64,000 nt of DNA from Gemmata sp051859125. GTDB lineage: Bacteria; Planctomycetota; Planctomycetia; Gemmatales; Gemmataceae. The notes beneath the pieces are model-generated. The model had not been told where the DNA came from. It did not search any database and saw nothing but the letters and a program-made list of their open reading frames with translations. Position 1 is the stretch's first letter. Each line of letters opens with the position of its first letter. Of this stretch, positions 25,693 through 33,285 are shown piece by piece. Both the position numbers and the translations under genes were made by a program. The stretch covers positions 14,771 through 78,770 of the forward strand of contig NZ_JBHYGG010000035.1 in the NCBI RefSeq assembly GCF_051859125.1, read 5' to 3'.

Positions 25693-26583
25693 CTACTTGT
25701 CCGTGCCCTTATTCTCCGCCGCGGGCCCGCGGAACACCAGTTGTGCGAAGTGGTACAGGTCGCTCCTCCAAACGCGGAAGTCGTGCCCGCCGCCGGGGAC
25801 GACGCGGTACTCGTGGGGCACCTTGTTCTCGTCGAGCATCTTGTGGACCCCCTCGCTGATCCGGAACAGCCCGTCCTTGTCGCCGCACGCCACGTACAGC
25901 AGTCTGAGTTTCTTCGCCGCGTCCGCGTGGTCCCGGATGAGGTCGGCGGGGCGCCTGGTGTTCGGGGCCGAGGAGAACCCGCCCACCCACGCGAACGTGT
26001 CGAGGTTGCCGAGGCCGAAGTTGAGCGCCTGCCCGCCGCCCATCGACAGCCCGGCGATGGCCCGCGACTCGCGGTCGGCCTTCACCGGGTACGTCTTCTC
26101 GACGAACGGGATCAGGTCGGTGAGCAGGTCCTTCTCGAACGCGGCGAACGCCGGCGACTGCTTGGGGATCGGGTCCCGTGCGGTCAGGTCCTTCGACGCC
26201 CGGCCGTTCGGCAGCACCACGAGCATCGGCACCGCCTTCTTGTCGGCGTACAGGTTGTCCAGGATCACGTCCGGCGCGCCGCCCCGGGCCCACTCGTTCT
26301 CGTCGCCGCCGATGCCGTGGAGCAGGTACAGGACCGGGTACTTCTGGTCCTTGCCGTACCCGGGCGGGGTGTACACGCGGGCCTTCCGCTTGATGCCAAC
26401 CGTCGCCGAGTCGTACTCGACCGTTTCCAGCGTGCCGCGGGCGACGCCGTCGCGCTTCTTGTCGTAGTCCTTCGGCGGGTCGGGGAACTTCTCCGCCTTC
26501 GCCGCGCCCGGTTGGGCCGCGGTGAACGCCACGGGGCAGGCGATCGCGGCCCACGCCGCGAGGACCAGGACGCGGCACTTCAT
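25693..26583 (-). CDS. Secreted esterase (feruloyl/acetyl-xylan esterase-like)
   Basis: A 296-residue alpha/beta hydrolase with a signal peptide (cleavage near A-Q-P-G-A around residue 26). Motifs: Y-L-L-H-G-I-G-G near residue 86 (oxyanion loop), G-L-S-M-G-G near residue 177 (Ser nucleophile), G-D-K-D near residue 236 (acid) and G-G-G-H-D-F near residue 266 (His). This is the esterase-D/feruloyl-esterase clade, often acting on ester side groups of plant polysaccharides. It is probably periplasmic or secreted. About 250 bases separate its start from the upstream cyclophilin stop; no gene is seen there and it should hold the promoter. Confidence 0.9.
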   Translation of the reverse strand: MKCRVLVLAAWAAIACPVAFTAAQPGAAKAEKFPDPPKDYDKKRDGVARGTLETVEYDSATVGIKRKARVYTPPGYGKDQKYPVLYLLHGIGGDENEWARGGAPDVILDNLYADKKAVPMLVVLPNGRASKDLTARDPIPKQSPAFAAFEKDLLTDLIPFVEKTYPVKADRESRAIAGLSMGGGQALNFGLGNLDTFAWVGGFSSAPNTRRPADLIRDHADAAKKLRLLYVACGDKDGLFRISEGVHKMLDENKVPHEYRVVPGGGHDFRVWRSDLYHFAQLVFRGPAAENKGTDK

Positions 26584-26836
26584 GACTCGACCTCGGGAGT
26601 GTGGTTCGTCGCGGTCTCGGAGGGGAGACGAACGAAGGACGGGGCGAGCGGGTAGCGGCGGGTGCGTGTCGGACCGGAACGCGTCGGTGAGGTGAAGGGT
26701 TCCACGCTGTCGGGGGTGCCCGGTGCGACCGCACGAGCGGCGCGGCAGTCGCGTCGGGCCGCCGTCGCGGTCCGACGCAGTGTGGAAGCGTCGGACCGCA
26801 CCCGGCGACCGCTCGGTACCGCCCGACGCGGGAGGA

Positions 26837-27526
26837 CTACCCGACCTTCCCGGAGTCGCTGATGACGACCTTGGCCGACGTCTGCCCGCTCCGCGAGCCG
26901 ACCGCCTCGATCTTCTTGACCACGTCGTACCCCTTCACGACCTGTCCGAACACGACGTGCTTGCCGTCGAGGTGCGGCGTGTCGGCGGTGCAGAGGAAGA
27001 ACTGCGAGCCGTTCGTGTTCGGCCCGGCGTTGGCCATCGAGAGGGTGCCCGGCCCGAAGTGCTTGCCGGCCTTGCCCGCGAAGGTCTCGTCGTCGAACTT
27101 CCCGCCGTAGATCGACTCCCCACCCCGGCCGTCGCCGCGGGTGAAGTCGCCCGCCTGGCACATGAAGTTCGGGATCACGCGGTGGAACGCCGAGCCCTTG
27201 AAGGCGAGCGGGGTGCCCGCCTTGCTCTTGGTGCCGACGCACAACTGCAGGAAGTTCTCGGCGGTCTTCGGGCACGTGTCCGCGAACAGTTCCATCTCGA
27301 TCCGACCCGCCGCCTTGCCGTCGATGGTGATGTCGAAGAACACCGTGGGGTTCTTCGGGTTCACGGCGTGGAACGGCTTGTAATCGTCTGCCATTGGATT
27401 CACTTTCTCGGGTGCTGTGGGCTGACCGCCCTCGGTGTCCGGCCTGTTCATGGAGCACGCGGGCAGGGCCGCAAGGCAGGCCGACAGGAAGATTCCACGC
27501 GGGAGGACCACGGAACGTTGACGCAT
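26837..27526 (-). CDS. Cyclophilin-type peptidyl-prolyl isomerase, probable lipoprotein
   Basis: A ~229-residue cyclophilin. The start at 27526 (or 27538) gives a lipoprotein signal: R-Q-R-S then a hydrophobic stretch and the lipobox L-P-A-C around residue 23. The cyclophilin domain (~50-225) is of the eukaryotic-like type, with F-H-R-V-I-P-N-F-M-C-Q-A-G-D-F (catalytic Arg), G-G-K-F-D-D-E and M-A-N-A-G-P-N-T-N-G-S-Q-F-F. An internal ATG at 27394 would give a cytoplasmic form. It isomerises X-Pro bonds, probably in the periplasm. It is distinct from the shorter secreted cyclophilin at 2121. Confidence 0.9.
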   Translation of the reverse strand: MRQRSVVLPRGIFLSACLAALPACSMNRPDTEGGQPTAPEKVNPMADDYKPFHAVNPKNPTVFFDITIDGKAAGRIEMELFADTCPKTAENFLQLCVGTKSKAGTPLAFKGSAFHRVIPNFMCQAGDFTRGDGRGGESIYGGKFDDETFAGKAGKHFGPGTLSMANAGPNTNGSQFFLCTADTPHLDGKHVVFGQVVKGYDVVKKIEAVGSRSGQTSAKVVISDSGKVG

Positions 27527-27681
27527 GATGGCCCCCATTGGAAGAATCCGATGAGGAGATTATCGGTCCCCAGGAGGGGAAGACAAGGAAGCCGCTCCCG
27601 CCGGGTCCGTCCGGGCCTCGTCCGGATTCGCTCCAGCACGCGAGCCGGCCGACGCTGTGTGATTCGGTCGGAGCCGCACGC

Positions 27682-28743
27682 CTACCGGCGCGCGGCGCGA
27701 ACGGCGGCCGCCGCGATGGCCGCGCGGAGGCGGTTCGCCCGGTCCCGCCCGTCGGCGAAGTGGGCCGCGGCCAGTTCGGCCGTCTCGGCGTCGCCGGCCG
27801 AGCGCGCGAGCGCGTGCGCGGCGGCGTACACCCCGGCCGCGAACTCGGCGGCGCCCGCCGCCTTCGTCAGGGCGAGCACGGCGCGGTCGACCGGGTCCCG
27901 CGGGGCCTGCACCGCGTCCCACACGCGGGCGGCCAACTGGCCCAGGAGCCCCCGCCCGCTCGCCGGCCGCGCGCCGAGCGCCCCCAGCCGCGCCTCCGCC
28001 GCCTCCTGCCGCCGCCGGGCCGCCGCCCGGTGGTCCTCCAGCAGCGTGCGGACGTCGTGGTCGCCGCTCTCGTCGGCCAGCGTCTGGAGCAGGCCGACCT
28101 GCTCCTTTTCGAGTCCCCACGCGTCGTTGAGCGCGTGAACGAGCCGCGCACGAAGGTCGCCCGCCCGCTCGTCGGCGGCCAACGGCGGCACGTCGGGCAG
28201 CCCGCCGTCGGGGGCTATTTCACCCCCGTCCGAAGGGGGCACGCCGCGCATCTCGTCGACCGCGGCCCGGAACTGGTCGAGCGTCCGCCGCGACTCCGCG
28301 CCGAGCGCCGCGAACTCGTCCCGTGTCGCCTGGAGCGTGGCCCGCAGCCCGTCGGCCCGCGCCTCGGTCTGGGCGAACTGGTCCTGCAGGCGCCGGACCT
28401 CGGCGGCGGCGGCGTCCGCCAACCCGCGCGACGCGGCGGCGGCCGTATCGACCTCGGCCACCGCGCGGCGGATGGCGTCGGCGTCCCCGCGCGTCGCCGC
28501 GACGCGGGCCTCGGCGTCGCGGCAGGCGGCGACCACCTCGGCGGTCTCGCGCCGCGCGCCGTCGAGTTCCTGGCGCACGGCCGCGAGTTCCTTGCGCAGC
28601 GCCTCCGCTTGCTTCTTCGGCGTCGCCCGCGTGCGGCGCTTGACGGCACCGGTCGGTTGCTTGCTGCGGGTGCGCCGCGACGCGGCGGGGGCCGGCCGCT
28701 CGGCGGCCACGGGTTCGGGCGGCGTGTCGGTCTCGTCGGGCAT
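27682..28743 (-). CDS. Coiled-coil protein with ferritin-like (DUF892-type) C-terminal part
   Basis: A 353-residue, Ala/Arg/Glu-rich protein. Residues 1-45 are a basic, disordered head; ~45-165 is a long coiled coil (K-E-L-A-A-V-R-Q-E-L, then R-R-L-Q-D-Q-F-A-Q-T-E). After a short linker, ~200-350 forms a helical bundle with L-V-H-A-L-N-D-A-W-G-L-E-K-E-Q and L-L-E-D-H, resembling DUF892/YciE-like ferritin-like proteins, although metal ligands are not certain. No signal or membrane segment. The role is unknown; stress or structural roles are possible. Confidence 0.68.
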   Translation of the reverse strand: MPDETDTPPEPVAAERPAPAASRRTRSKQPTGAVKRRTRATPKKQAEALRKELAAVRQELDGARRETAEVVAACRDAEARVAATRGDADAIRRAVAEVDTAAAASRGLADAAAAEVRRLQDQFAQTEARADGLRATLQATRDEFAALGAESRRTLDQFRAAVDEMRGVPPSDGGEIAPDGGLPDVPPLAADERAGDLRARLVHALNDAWGLEKEQVGLLQTLADESGDHDVRTLLEDHRAAARRRQEAAEARLGALGARPASGRGLLGQLAARVWDAVQAPRDPVDRAVLALTKAAGAAEFAAGVYAAAHALARSAGDAETAELAAAHFADGRDRANRLRAAIAAAAVRAARR

Positions 28744-28947
28744 GGCGTTCTCACTCCCGGGAGGGCACCGGACTCATGGCAAACGACGTACCACCCACGC
28801 GGCCGCGGGCACCGGATTTGCTCGGGTGAAGTCCGCGATTTCGCTTGCGATCGTGGGCTTCCATGACTCCCGACGCGCCGGTCGGGAAGTGCCGCCAACG
28901 CCCGCGGCACCCTTCCGCAACCGCGCGTGCGACCCGAGGATGTGGCG

Positions 28948-30792
28948 ATGGCCAGCGACGTGACCGACCCCGTTGCGCGACCGCCCCGCCGCCTCGCACG
29001 CGCGGCGTTCGTCCTGCCGGTCGGGGCCGCGTGCGCACTCGTGTTCTTCGTTCCCCCCGCCCCGCACGGAGCACACGCGCAGCCCGCGCCGGCCGGGGGC
29101 GACTGGCCGATGGCGGCGAAGGACCACGCGAACACGCGGTACAGCGAACTCGATCAGATCACCGCCGCGAACGTCCCGGCCCTCAAGCTGGCGTGGACGT
29201 TCGACACCGGCATCCACCGCGGGCAGGAAGCGGCCCCGGTGGTCGCCGCGAACACCATGTTCGTCGTCACCCCGTGGCCGAACGCGCTGTACGCGTTCGA
29301 CCTGTCGAAGCCCGGCCCGGCGGTGAAGTGGAAGTACGAGCCGAAGCCGGCCGCGTTCGCCAAGGGCGTCGCGTGCTGCGACACCGTCAACCGCGGCGCC
29401 GTGTTCGCCGACGGCCGGGTGTTCATCACCACCCTCGACGGGCACGTGTGCGGCGTGGACGCGGCGGGCGGCAAGGAACTGTGGAAGACGAAGGTCGGCG
29501 ACATCCAGAAGGGCGAGACGGTCACCATGTCGCCGCTGGTGGTGAAGGGGAAGGTGCTGGTCGGCAACAGCGGCGGCGAGTTCGGGGTCCGCGGGTGGCT
29601 CAAGGCGCTCGACGCGGCGACCGGTGCGCTCGCGTGGACCGCGTGGAGCACCGGGCCGGACGCGGACGTGAAGATCGGCCCCGCCTTCAAGCCGTTCTAC
29701 GAGGCGGACCGCGGCACCGACCTGGGCGTGAAGACGTGGCCGCCGGGCCACTGGAAGATCGGCGGCGGCACCGTGTGGGGCTGGGTCTCCTACGACCCGG
29801 AACTGAACCTCGTCTACTACGGCACGGGCAACCCCGGGCCGTGGAACGCCGAGCAGCGGCCGGGCGACAACAAGTGGACGTGCGGCGTGTTCGCCCGCGA
29901 CCCGGACACCGGCGACGCGAAGTGGTTCTACCAGTACACCCCGCACGACGAGTTCGACCACGACGGGGTCAACGAGCACGTCCTCCTCGACCTGACGATC
30001 GGCGGCCGCCCGCGCAAGGTCCTCGTCCACCCGGAGCGCAACGGCTACGTCTACGTCCTCGACCGCGCGACCGGCGAGGTGCTGTCCGCCGACGCCTTCG
30101 TCCGGGTCACCGCGACGAAGGGCGTGGACCTGAAGACCGGCCGGCTGGTCGTCAACCCGGACAAGAAGGTGAAGGTCGGCCGCGTGGTCCGGGACGTGGC
30201 CCCGGTCCACGCCGGGGCGAAGGACTGGCAGCCCAGCGCCTTCTCGCCGCGCACCGGGCTGCTCTACGTGCCGCACCAGACGCTCTCGATGGACTGGGAG
30301 GGGGTCGAGGTCAACTACATCGCCGGCACCCCCTACGTCGGGGCCAACTCGAAGATCTACGCCGACCCGGTGGACCCCGGCGACGGCAGCCGCGGCGCGC
30401 TGACCGCCTGGGACCCGGTGAAGCGGAAGCCGGCGTGGCGGGTCAAGGAGCGGTTCCCGGTCTGGTCCGGGGCAGCCGCCACCGCCGGCGACGTGGTCTT
30501 CTACGGCACGATGGACCGGTGGTTCAAGGCGGTCGACGCGCGGACCGGCAAGGAGCTGTGGAAGTACGAGGTGGACTCCGGAATCATCGGCCAGCCGACG
30601 ACGTTCCGCGGCCCCGACGGCAAGCAGTACGTCGCGGTCCTCTCGGGCGTCGGCGGGTGGGCCGGTTCGATCGTGTCGGCGGAACTGGACCCGCGCGACA
30701 CCACCGGCGTCAACGGCTGGCTCAACGCCATGAAGGACCTGCCCCAGCACACCAAGAAGGGCGGCACGCTGTACGTGTTCGCGCTCCCGTGA
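28948..30792 (+). CDS. xoxF: PQQ-dependent alcohol dehydrogenase, XoxF (lanthanide) type
   Basis: A 614-residue periplasmic quinoprotein with an N-terminal signal (hydrophobic stretch ~25-42, A-H-A-Q). It oxidises methanol or another primary alcohol with PQQ and passes electrons to cytochrome c. Visible: vicinal C143-C144, metal ligands E211 (G-G-E-F-G-V-R-G), N295 (G-T-G-N-P) and D337. D337-H-D339 matches the extra Asp of lanthanide-dependent XoxF; calcium-type MxaF has Ala there. The N295-D337 spacing of 42 equals MxaF N261-D303. It leads a 10-kb same-strand cluster with its own oxidase. The start is the ATG at 28948. The actual alcohol substrate is not shown. Confidence 0.93.
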   Translation: MASDVTDPVARPPRRLARAAFVLPVGAACALVFFVPPAPHGAHAQPAPAGGDWPMAAKDHANTRYSELDQITAANVPALKLAWTFDTGIHRGQEAAPVVAANTMFVVTPWPNALYAFDLSKPGPAVKWKYEPKPAAFAKGVACCDTVNRGAVFADGRVFITTLDGHVCGVDAAGGKELWKTKVGDIQKGETVTMSPLVVKGKVLVGNSGGEFGVRGWLKALDAATGALAWTAWSTGPDADVKIGPAFKPFYEADRGTDLGVKTWPPGHWKIGGGTVWGWVSYDPELNLVYYGTGNPGPWNAEQRPGDNKWTCGVFARDPDTGDAKWFYQYTPHDEFDHDGVNEHVLLDLTIGGRPRKVLVHPERNGYVYVLDRATGEVLSADAFVRVTATKGVDLKTGRLVVNPDKKVKVGRVVRDVAPVHAGAKDWQPSAFSPRTGLLYVPHQTLSMDWEGVEVNYIAGTPYVGANSKIYADPVDPGDGSRGALTAWDPVKRKPAWRVKERFPVWSGAAATAGDVVFYGTMDRWFKAVDARTGKELWKYEVDSGIIGQPTTFRGPDGKQYVAVLSGVGGWAGSIVSAELDPRDTTGVNGWLNAMKDLPQHTKKGGTLYVFALP

Positions 30793-30800
30793 GGCCCCGC

Positions 30801-31736
30801 ATGACGCGCCGCGTGCTGGCCCTGTGCCTGTTGCCCCTCGCCGCCGCGGCGTACCTGGTCGCGCGCCCGCCGGGGGGAGTGGGGGGCGTGAGCCCGCCGC
30901 CCGACGCGGGCAGCCAGGCGCCGGCGCCGCTCGGCCCGGACGCCCCGGCACCGGTGCCGCGGAAGAAGGTGCTGCGCGTCTCGGCCGACCCGAACAACCT
31001 GCCGTTCACCAACGACAAGCTCGAAGGGTTCGAGAACAAGATCGCCGCCCTCGTCGCGGCGGACCTCGGCGCCGAGGTCGAGTACACCTGGCGCGCCCAG
31101 CGCCGCGGGTTCTTCCGCCAGGCGCTCAAGGAGGGCGAGTGCGACGTGGTCCTCGGGGTGCCGGTCGGGTTCGACCTGGCGACCACCACCGCGCCGTACT
31201 ACCGCTCGACCTACGCGTTCGTGACGCGCACCGACCGGGCGCCGGCGGTCGCCTCGTTCGACGACCCGGCGCTGAAGGCGCTGCGGGTCGGCGTGCAACT
31301 GATCGGCGACGACGGGTACAACACCCCGCCGGCGCACGCCCTCGCGGCGCGCGGCGTCGTCGACAACGTCGTCGGGTTCACCGTGTACGGCGACTACGCC
31401 GAGCCGAACCCGACGGCCCGCATCGTGGAGGCGGTCGCCAGGGGCGACGTCGACGTCGCGGTGGTGTGGGGGCCGACCGCCGGGTACTTCGCCAAGAAGT
31501 CGGCGGTGCGGCTGGCCCTCACGCCGGTCGCGCCGGCGGTGGACGCAAGCGGCCTGCCGTTCACGTTCGGCATCGCGCTCGGCGTCCGCCGCGGCAACAC
31601 CGAGTTCCGCGACCGGCTCGACGCCATCCTGAAGGCGCGGAGGGCCGACATCGACAAGATCCTGGACGAGTACGGCGTGCCGCGGGTGGCGAAGCCCGCG
31701 GGCGGGCCGAAGCAGGGCAAGGAGGGGCCGCCGTGA
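30801..31736 (+). CDS. xoxJ: XoxJ-like quinoprotein-associated periplasmic binding protein
   Basis: A 311-residue protein with an N-terminal hydrophobic signal and Pro-rich linker, then a periplasmic substrate-binding-protein fold (~58-300). It matches the family found beside XoxF/MxaF genes (MxaJ/XoxJ): R-V-S-A-D-P-N-N-L-P-F near residue 59, G-F-E-N-K-I-A near residue 75, R-G-F-F-R-Q near residue 103, C-D-V-V-L-G-V-P and Y-Y-R-S-T-Y. In methylotrophs XoxJ binds and is thought to activate or load the dehydrogenase. No transporter genes are near, supporting that role. It starts 8 bases after xoxF and its stop overlaps the next start. Confidence 0.9.
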   Translation: MTRRVLALCLLPLAAAAYLVARPPGGVGGVSPPPDAGSQAPAPLGPDAPAPVPRKKVLRVSADPNNLPFTNDKLEGFENKIAALVAADLGAEVEYTWRAQRRGFFRQALKEGECDVVLGVPVGFDLATTTAPYYRSTYAFVTRTDRAPAVASFDDPALKALRVGVQLIGDDGYNTPPAHALAARGVVDNVVGFTVYGDYAEPNPTARIVEAVARGDVDVAVVWGPTAGYFAKKSAVRLALTPVAPAVDASGLPFTFGIALGVRRGNTEFRDRLDAILKARRADIDKILDEYGVPRVAKPAGGPKQGKEGPP

Positions 31737-32266
31737 CGCGCGCCCTCCTCCTCGCCGCCGCGTGCGGCGTCGCCCTCGCCTCGTGCCGGCGCGAGGACCG
31801 CGACTACCGGCCGGCGGCGCCGTTCGCCGAGGGGGTGCGGTACGCGCAGGACTTCGAACAGAACGCCTTCGCGCTGTCCGAGGGGAAGCGGCTGTTCCAG
31901 GCGATGAACTGCAACGGGTGCCACGGGTACGGCAGCGGCGCGATCGGCCCGCCGCTGATGGACGACAAGTGGGTCTACGGGTACGAGCCGGAGCAGGTCT
32001 TCGACACGATCGCCCGCGGCCGGCCCAACGGCATGCCGGCGTTCCGCGGCGAGGCCCGCGAGCCGGGCATCACGGTCGTCGGCACGCTGCCGGACTACCA
32101 GATCTGGCAGCTCGTCGCCTACGTCCGCAGCCTGAGCGGGCAGGCTCCCGGCGACGCGGCCCCCGGCCGCAGCGACCACATGAGCGGCCCCCCGACGGAG
32201 CAGAACCGCGCCAGGGAATCGCCCGTGGTCGCGCCGCCCCCGGACGCGGGGGACCAGCCCAAATGA
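31733..32266 (+). CDS. Cytochrome c, lipoprotein type (possible XoxF electron acceptor)
   Basis: A 177-residue protein with a lipobox-like L-A-S-C near residue 17, so it is probably membrane-anchored in the periplasm. One c-type haem site is C60-N-G-C63-H64, with a candidate axial Met in G-M-P-A-F near residue 102. The C-terminal ~45 residues are Pro-rich. Its position directly between xoxJ and coxB suggests that it carries electrons from the dehydrogenase to the oxidase (XoxG-like role; inference). The GTG start overlaps the xoxJ stop (GTGA). Confidence 0.88.
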   Translation: MTRALLLAAACGVALASCRREDRDYRPAAPFAEGVRYAQDFEQNAFALSEGKRLFQAMNCNGCHGYGSGAIGPPLMDDKWVYGYEPEQVFDTIARGRPNGMPAFRGEAREPGITVVGTLPDYQIWQLVAYVRSLSGQAPGDAAPGRSDHMSGPPTEQNRARESPVVAPPPDAGDQPK

Positions 32267-33285
32267 CGCGGGCCGCACTCCTACTCCCTGCTGCCGCGTG
32301 CCTGCTCGCGGCCGGTTGCACGGGAACCGAGCGACAGTCGGCCGTGGACCCGGCCGGCGTGCAGGCCGACCGCATTCACGGGCTGTGGCACCTGTTCCTG
32401 TGGACGACGGCCGCGGTCTACGCCCTCGTGATGGCCGCGCTCGCCTACGCGGTGTTCCGTCGGCGGCCGCGGGGCGCGTCCGACGAGCCGGTCACCGCCC
32501 CGCCGGCCGACCAGGAGGTCCGCAAGGGCCTCGCGGTCGCGGCGGCGGTCGCGGTCACGGTGGCCATTCTGTTCGTATTCCTGATCGCCGACTTCCTCAC
32601 CGGCCGGCGGATCGACGCCCTCGCCGACCCGGACGCGCCGACGGTCAAGGTGACCGCCCACCAGTGGTGGTGGGAGGTGCGCTACGCCGCCGCGCCGAGC
32701 GACGCCGTGACCACCGCCAACGAGCTGCACCTGCCGGTGGGCCGCGGGGTGCGGGTGGACCTCGAGTCGCCGGACGTGATCCACAGCTTCTGGGTGCCGA
32801 ACCTGCACGGCAAGACCGACGCCATCCCCGGCCAGACGACCCGCACCCACCTCCGCGCCGACCGGCCCGGGGTGTTCTGGGGCCAGTGCGCCGAGTTCTG
32901 CGGGCTGCAGCACGCGAACATGCGGCTCCTCGTCGTGGCCGAGCCGGAGGAGGACTTCCGCCGGTGGCTCGACGCCCAGCGCCGGGACGCGGCCGAGCCC
33001 GCGACCGAGGGCCAGCGGCGCGGCCGCGAGGTGTTCCTCAAGAACACCTGCGTCATGTGCCACACCGTCCAGGGCACTGCCGCGGCCAGCCGCGTCGGCC
33101 CGGACCTGACGCACCTCGCGTCCCGCCCGCGGATCGCCGCCGGCACGCTGCCGACGACCCGGGGCCACCTGGCCGGGTGGGTGACCGACCCGCACGGCGT
33201 GAAGCCGGGGGTGCGGATGCCCGTGAACCCGCTCGAGCCCAACGACCTGCGGGCGCTGCTCGACTACCTGGAGAGCCTGAAGTGA
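32263..33285 (+). CDS. coxB: Cytochrome c oxidase subunit II with fused cytochrome c (caa3 type)
   Basis: A 340-residue subunit II. A lipoprotein-like signal (L-A-A-G-C near residue 19) is followed by two transmembrane helices (~38-65 and ~88-112). The CuA domain contains H-Q-W-W-W-E, H174 (I-H-S-F-W-V-P), C209-A-E-F-C213, H217 and M220, i.e. a complete CuA site. The C-terminal domain carries cytochrome c (C263-V-M-C266-H267), the hallmark of caa3 oxidases. It accepts electrons in the periplasm and passes them to subunit I. It overlaps its neighbours by 4 bases on both sides. Confidence 0.95.
   Translation: MTRAALLLPAAACLLAAGCTGTERQSAVDPAGVQADRIHGLWHLFLWTTAAVYALVMAALAYAVFRRRPRGASDEPVTAPPADQEVRKGLAVAAAVAVTVAILFVFLIADFLTGRRIDALADPDAPTVKVTAHQWWWEVRYAAAPSDAVTTANELHLPVGRGVRVDLESPDVIHSFWVPNLHGKTDAIPGQTTRTHLRADRPGVFWGQCAEFCGLQHANMRLLVVAEPEEDFRRWLDAQRRDAAEPATEGQRRGREVFLKNTCVMCHTVQGTAAASRVGPDLTHLASRPRIAAGTLPTTRGHLAGWVTDPHGVKPGVRMPVNPLEPNDLRALLDYLESLK

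Noticed and set aside
32298..33281. CoxB-frame fusion to CoxA from 32298
   Set aside because: This stretch is an out-of-frame reading of coxB; the real coxA start is the GTG overlapping the coxB stop.
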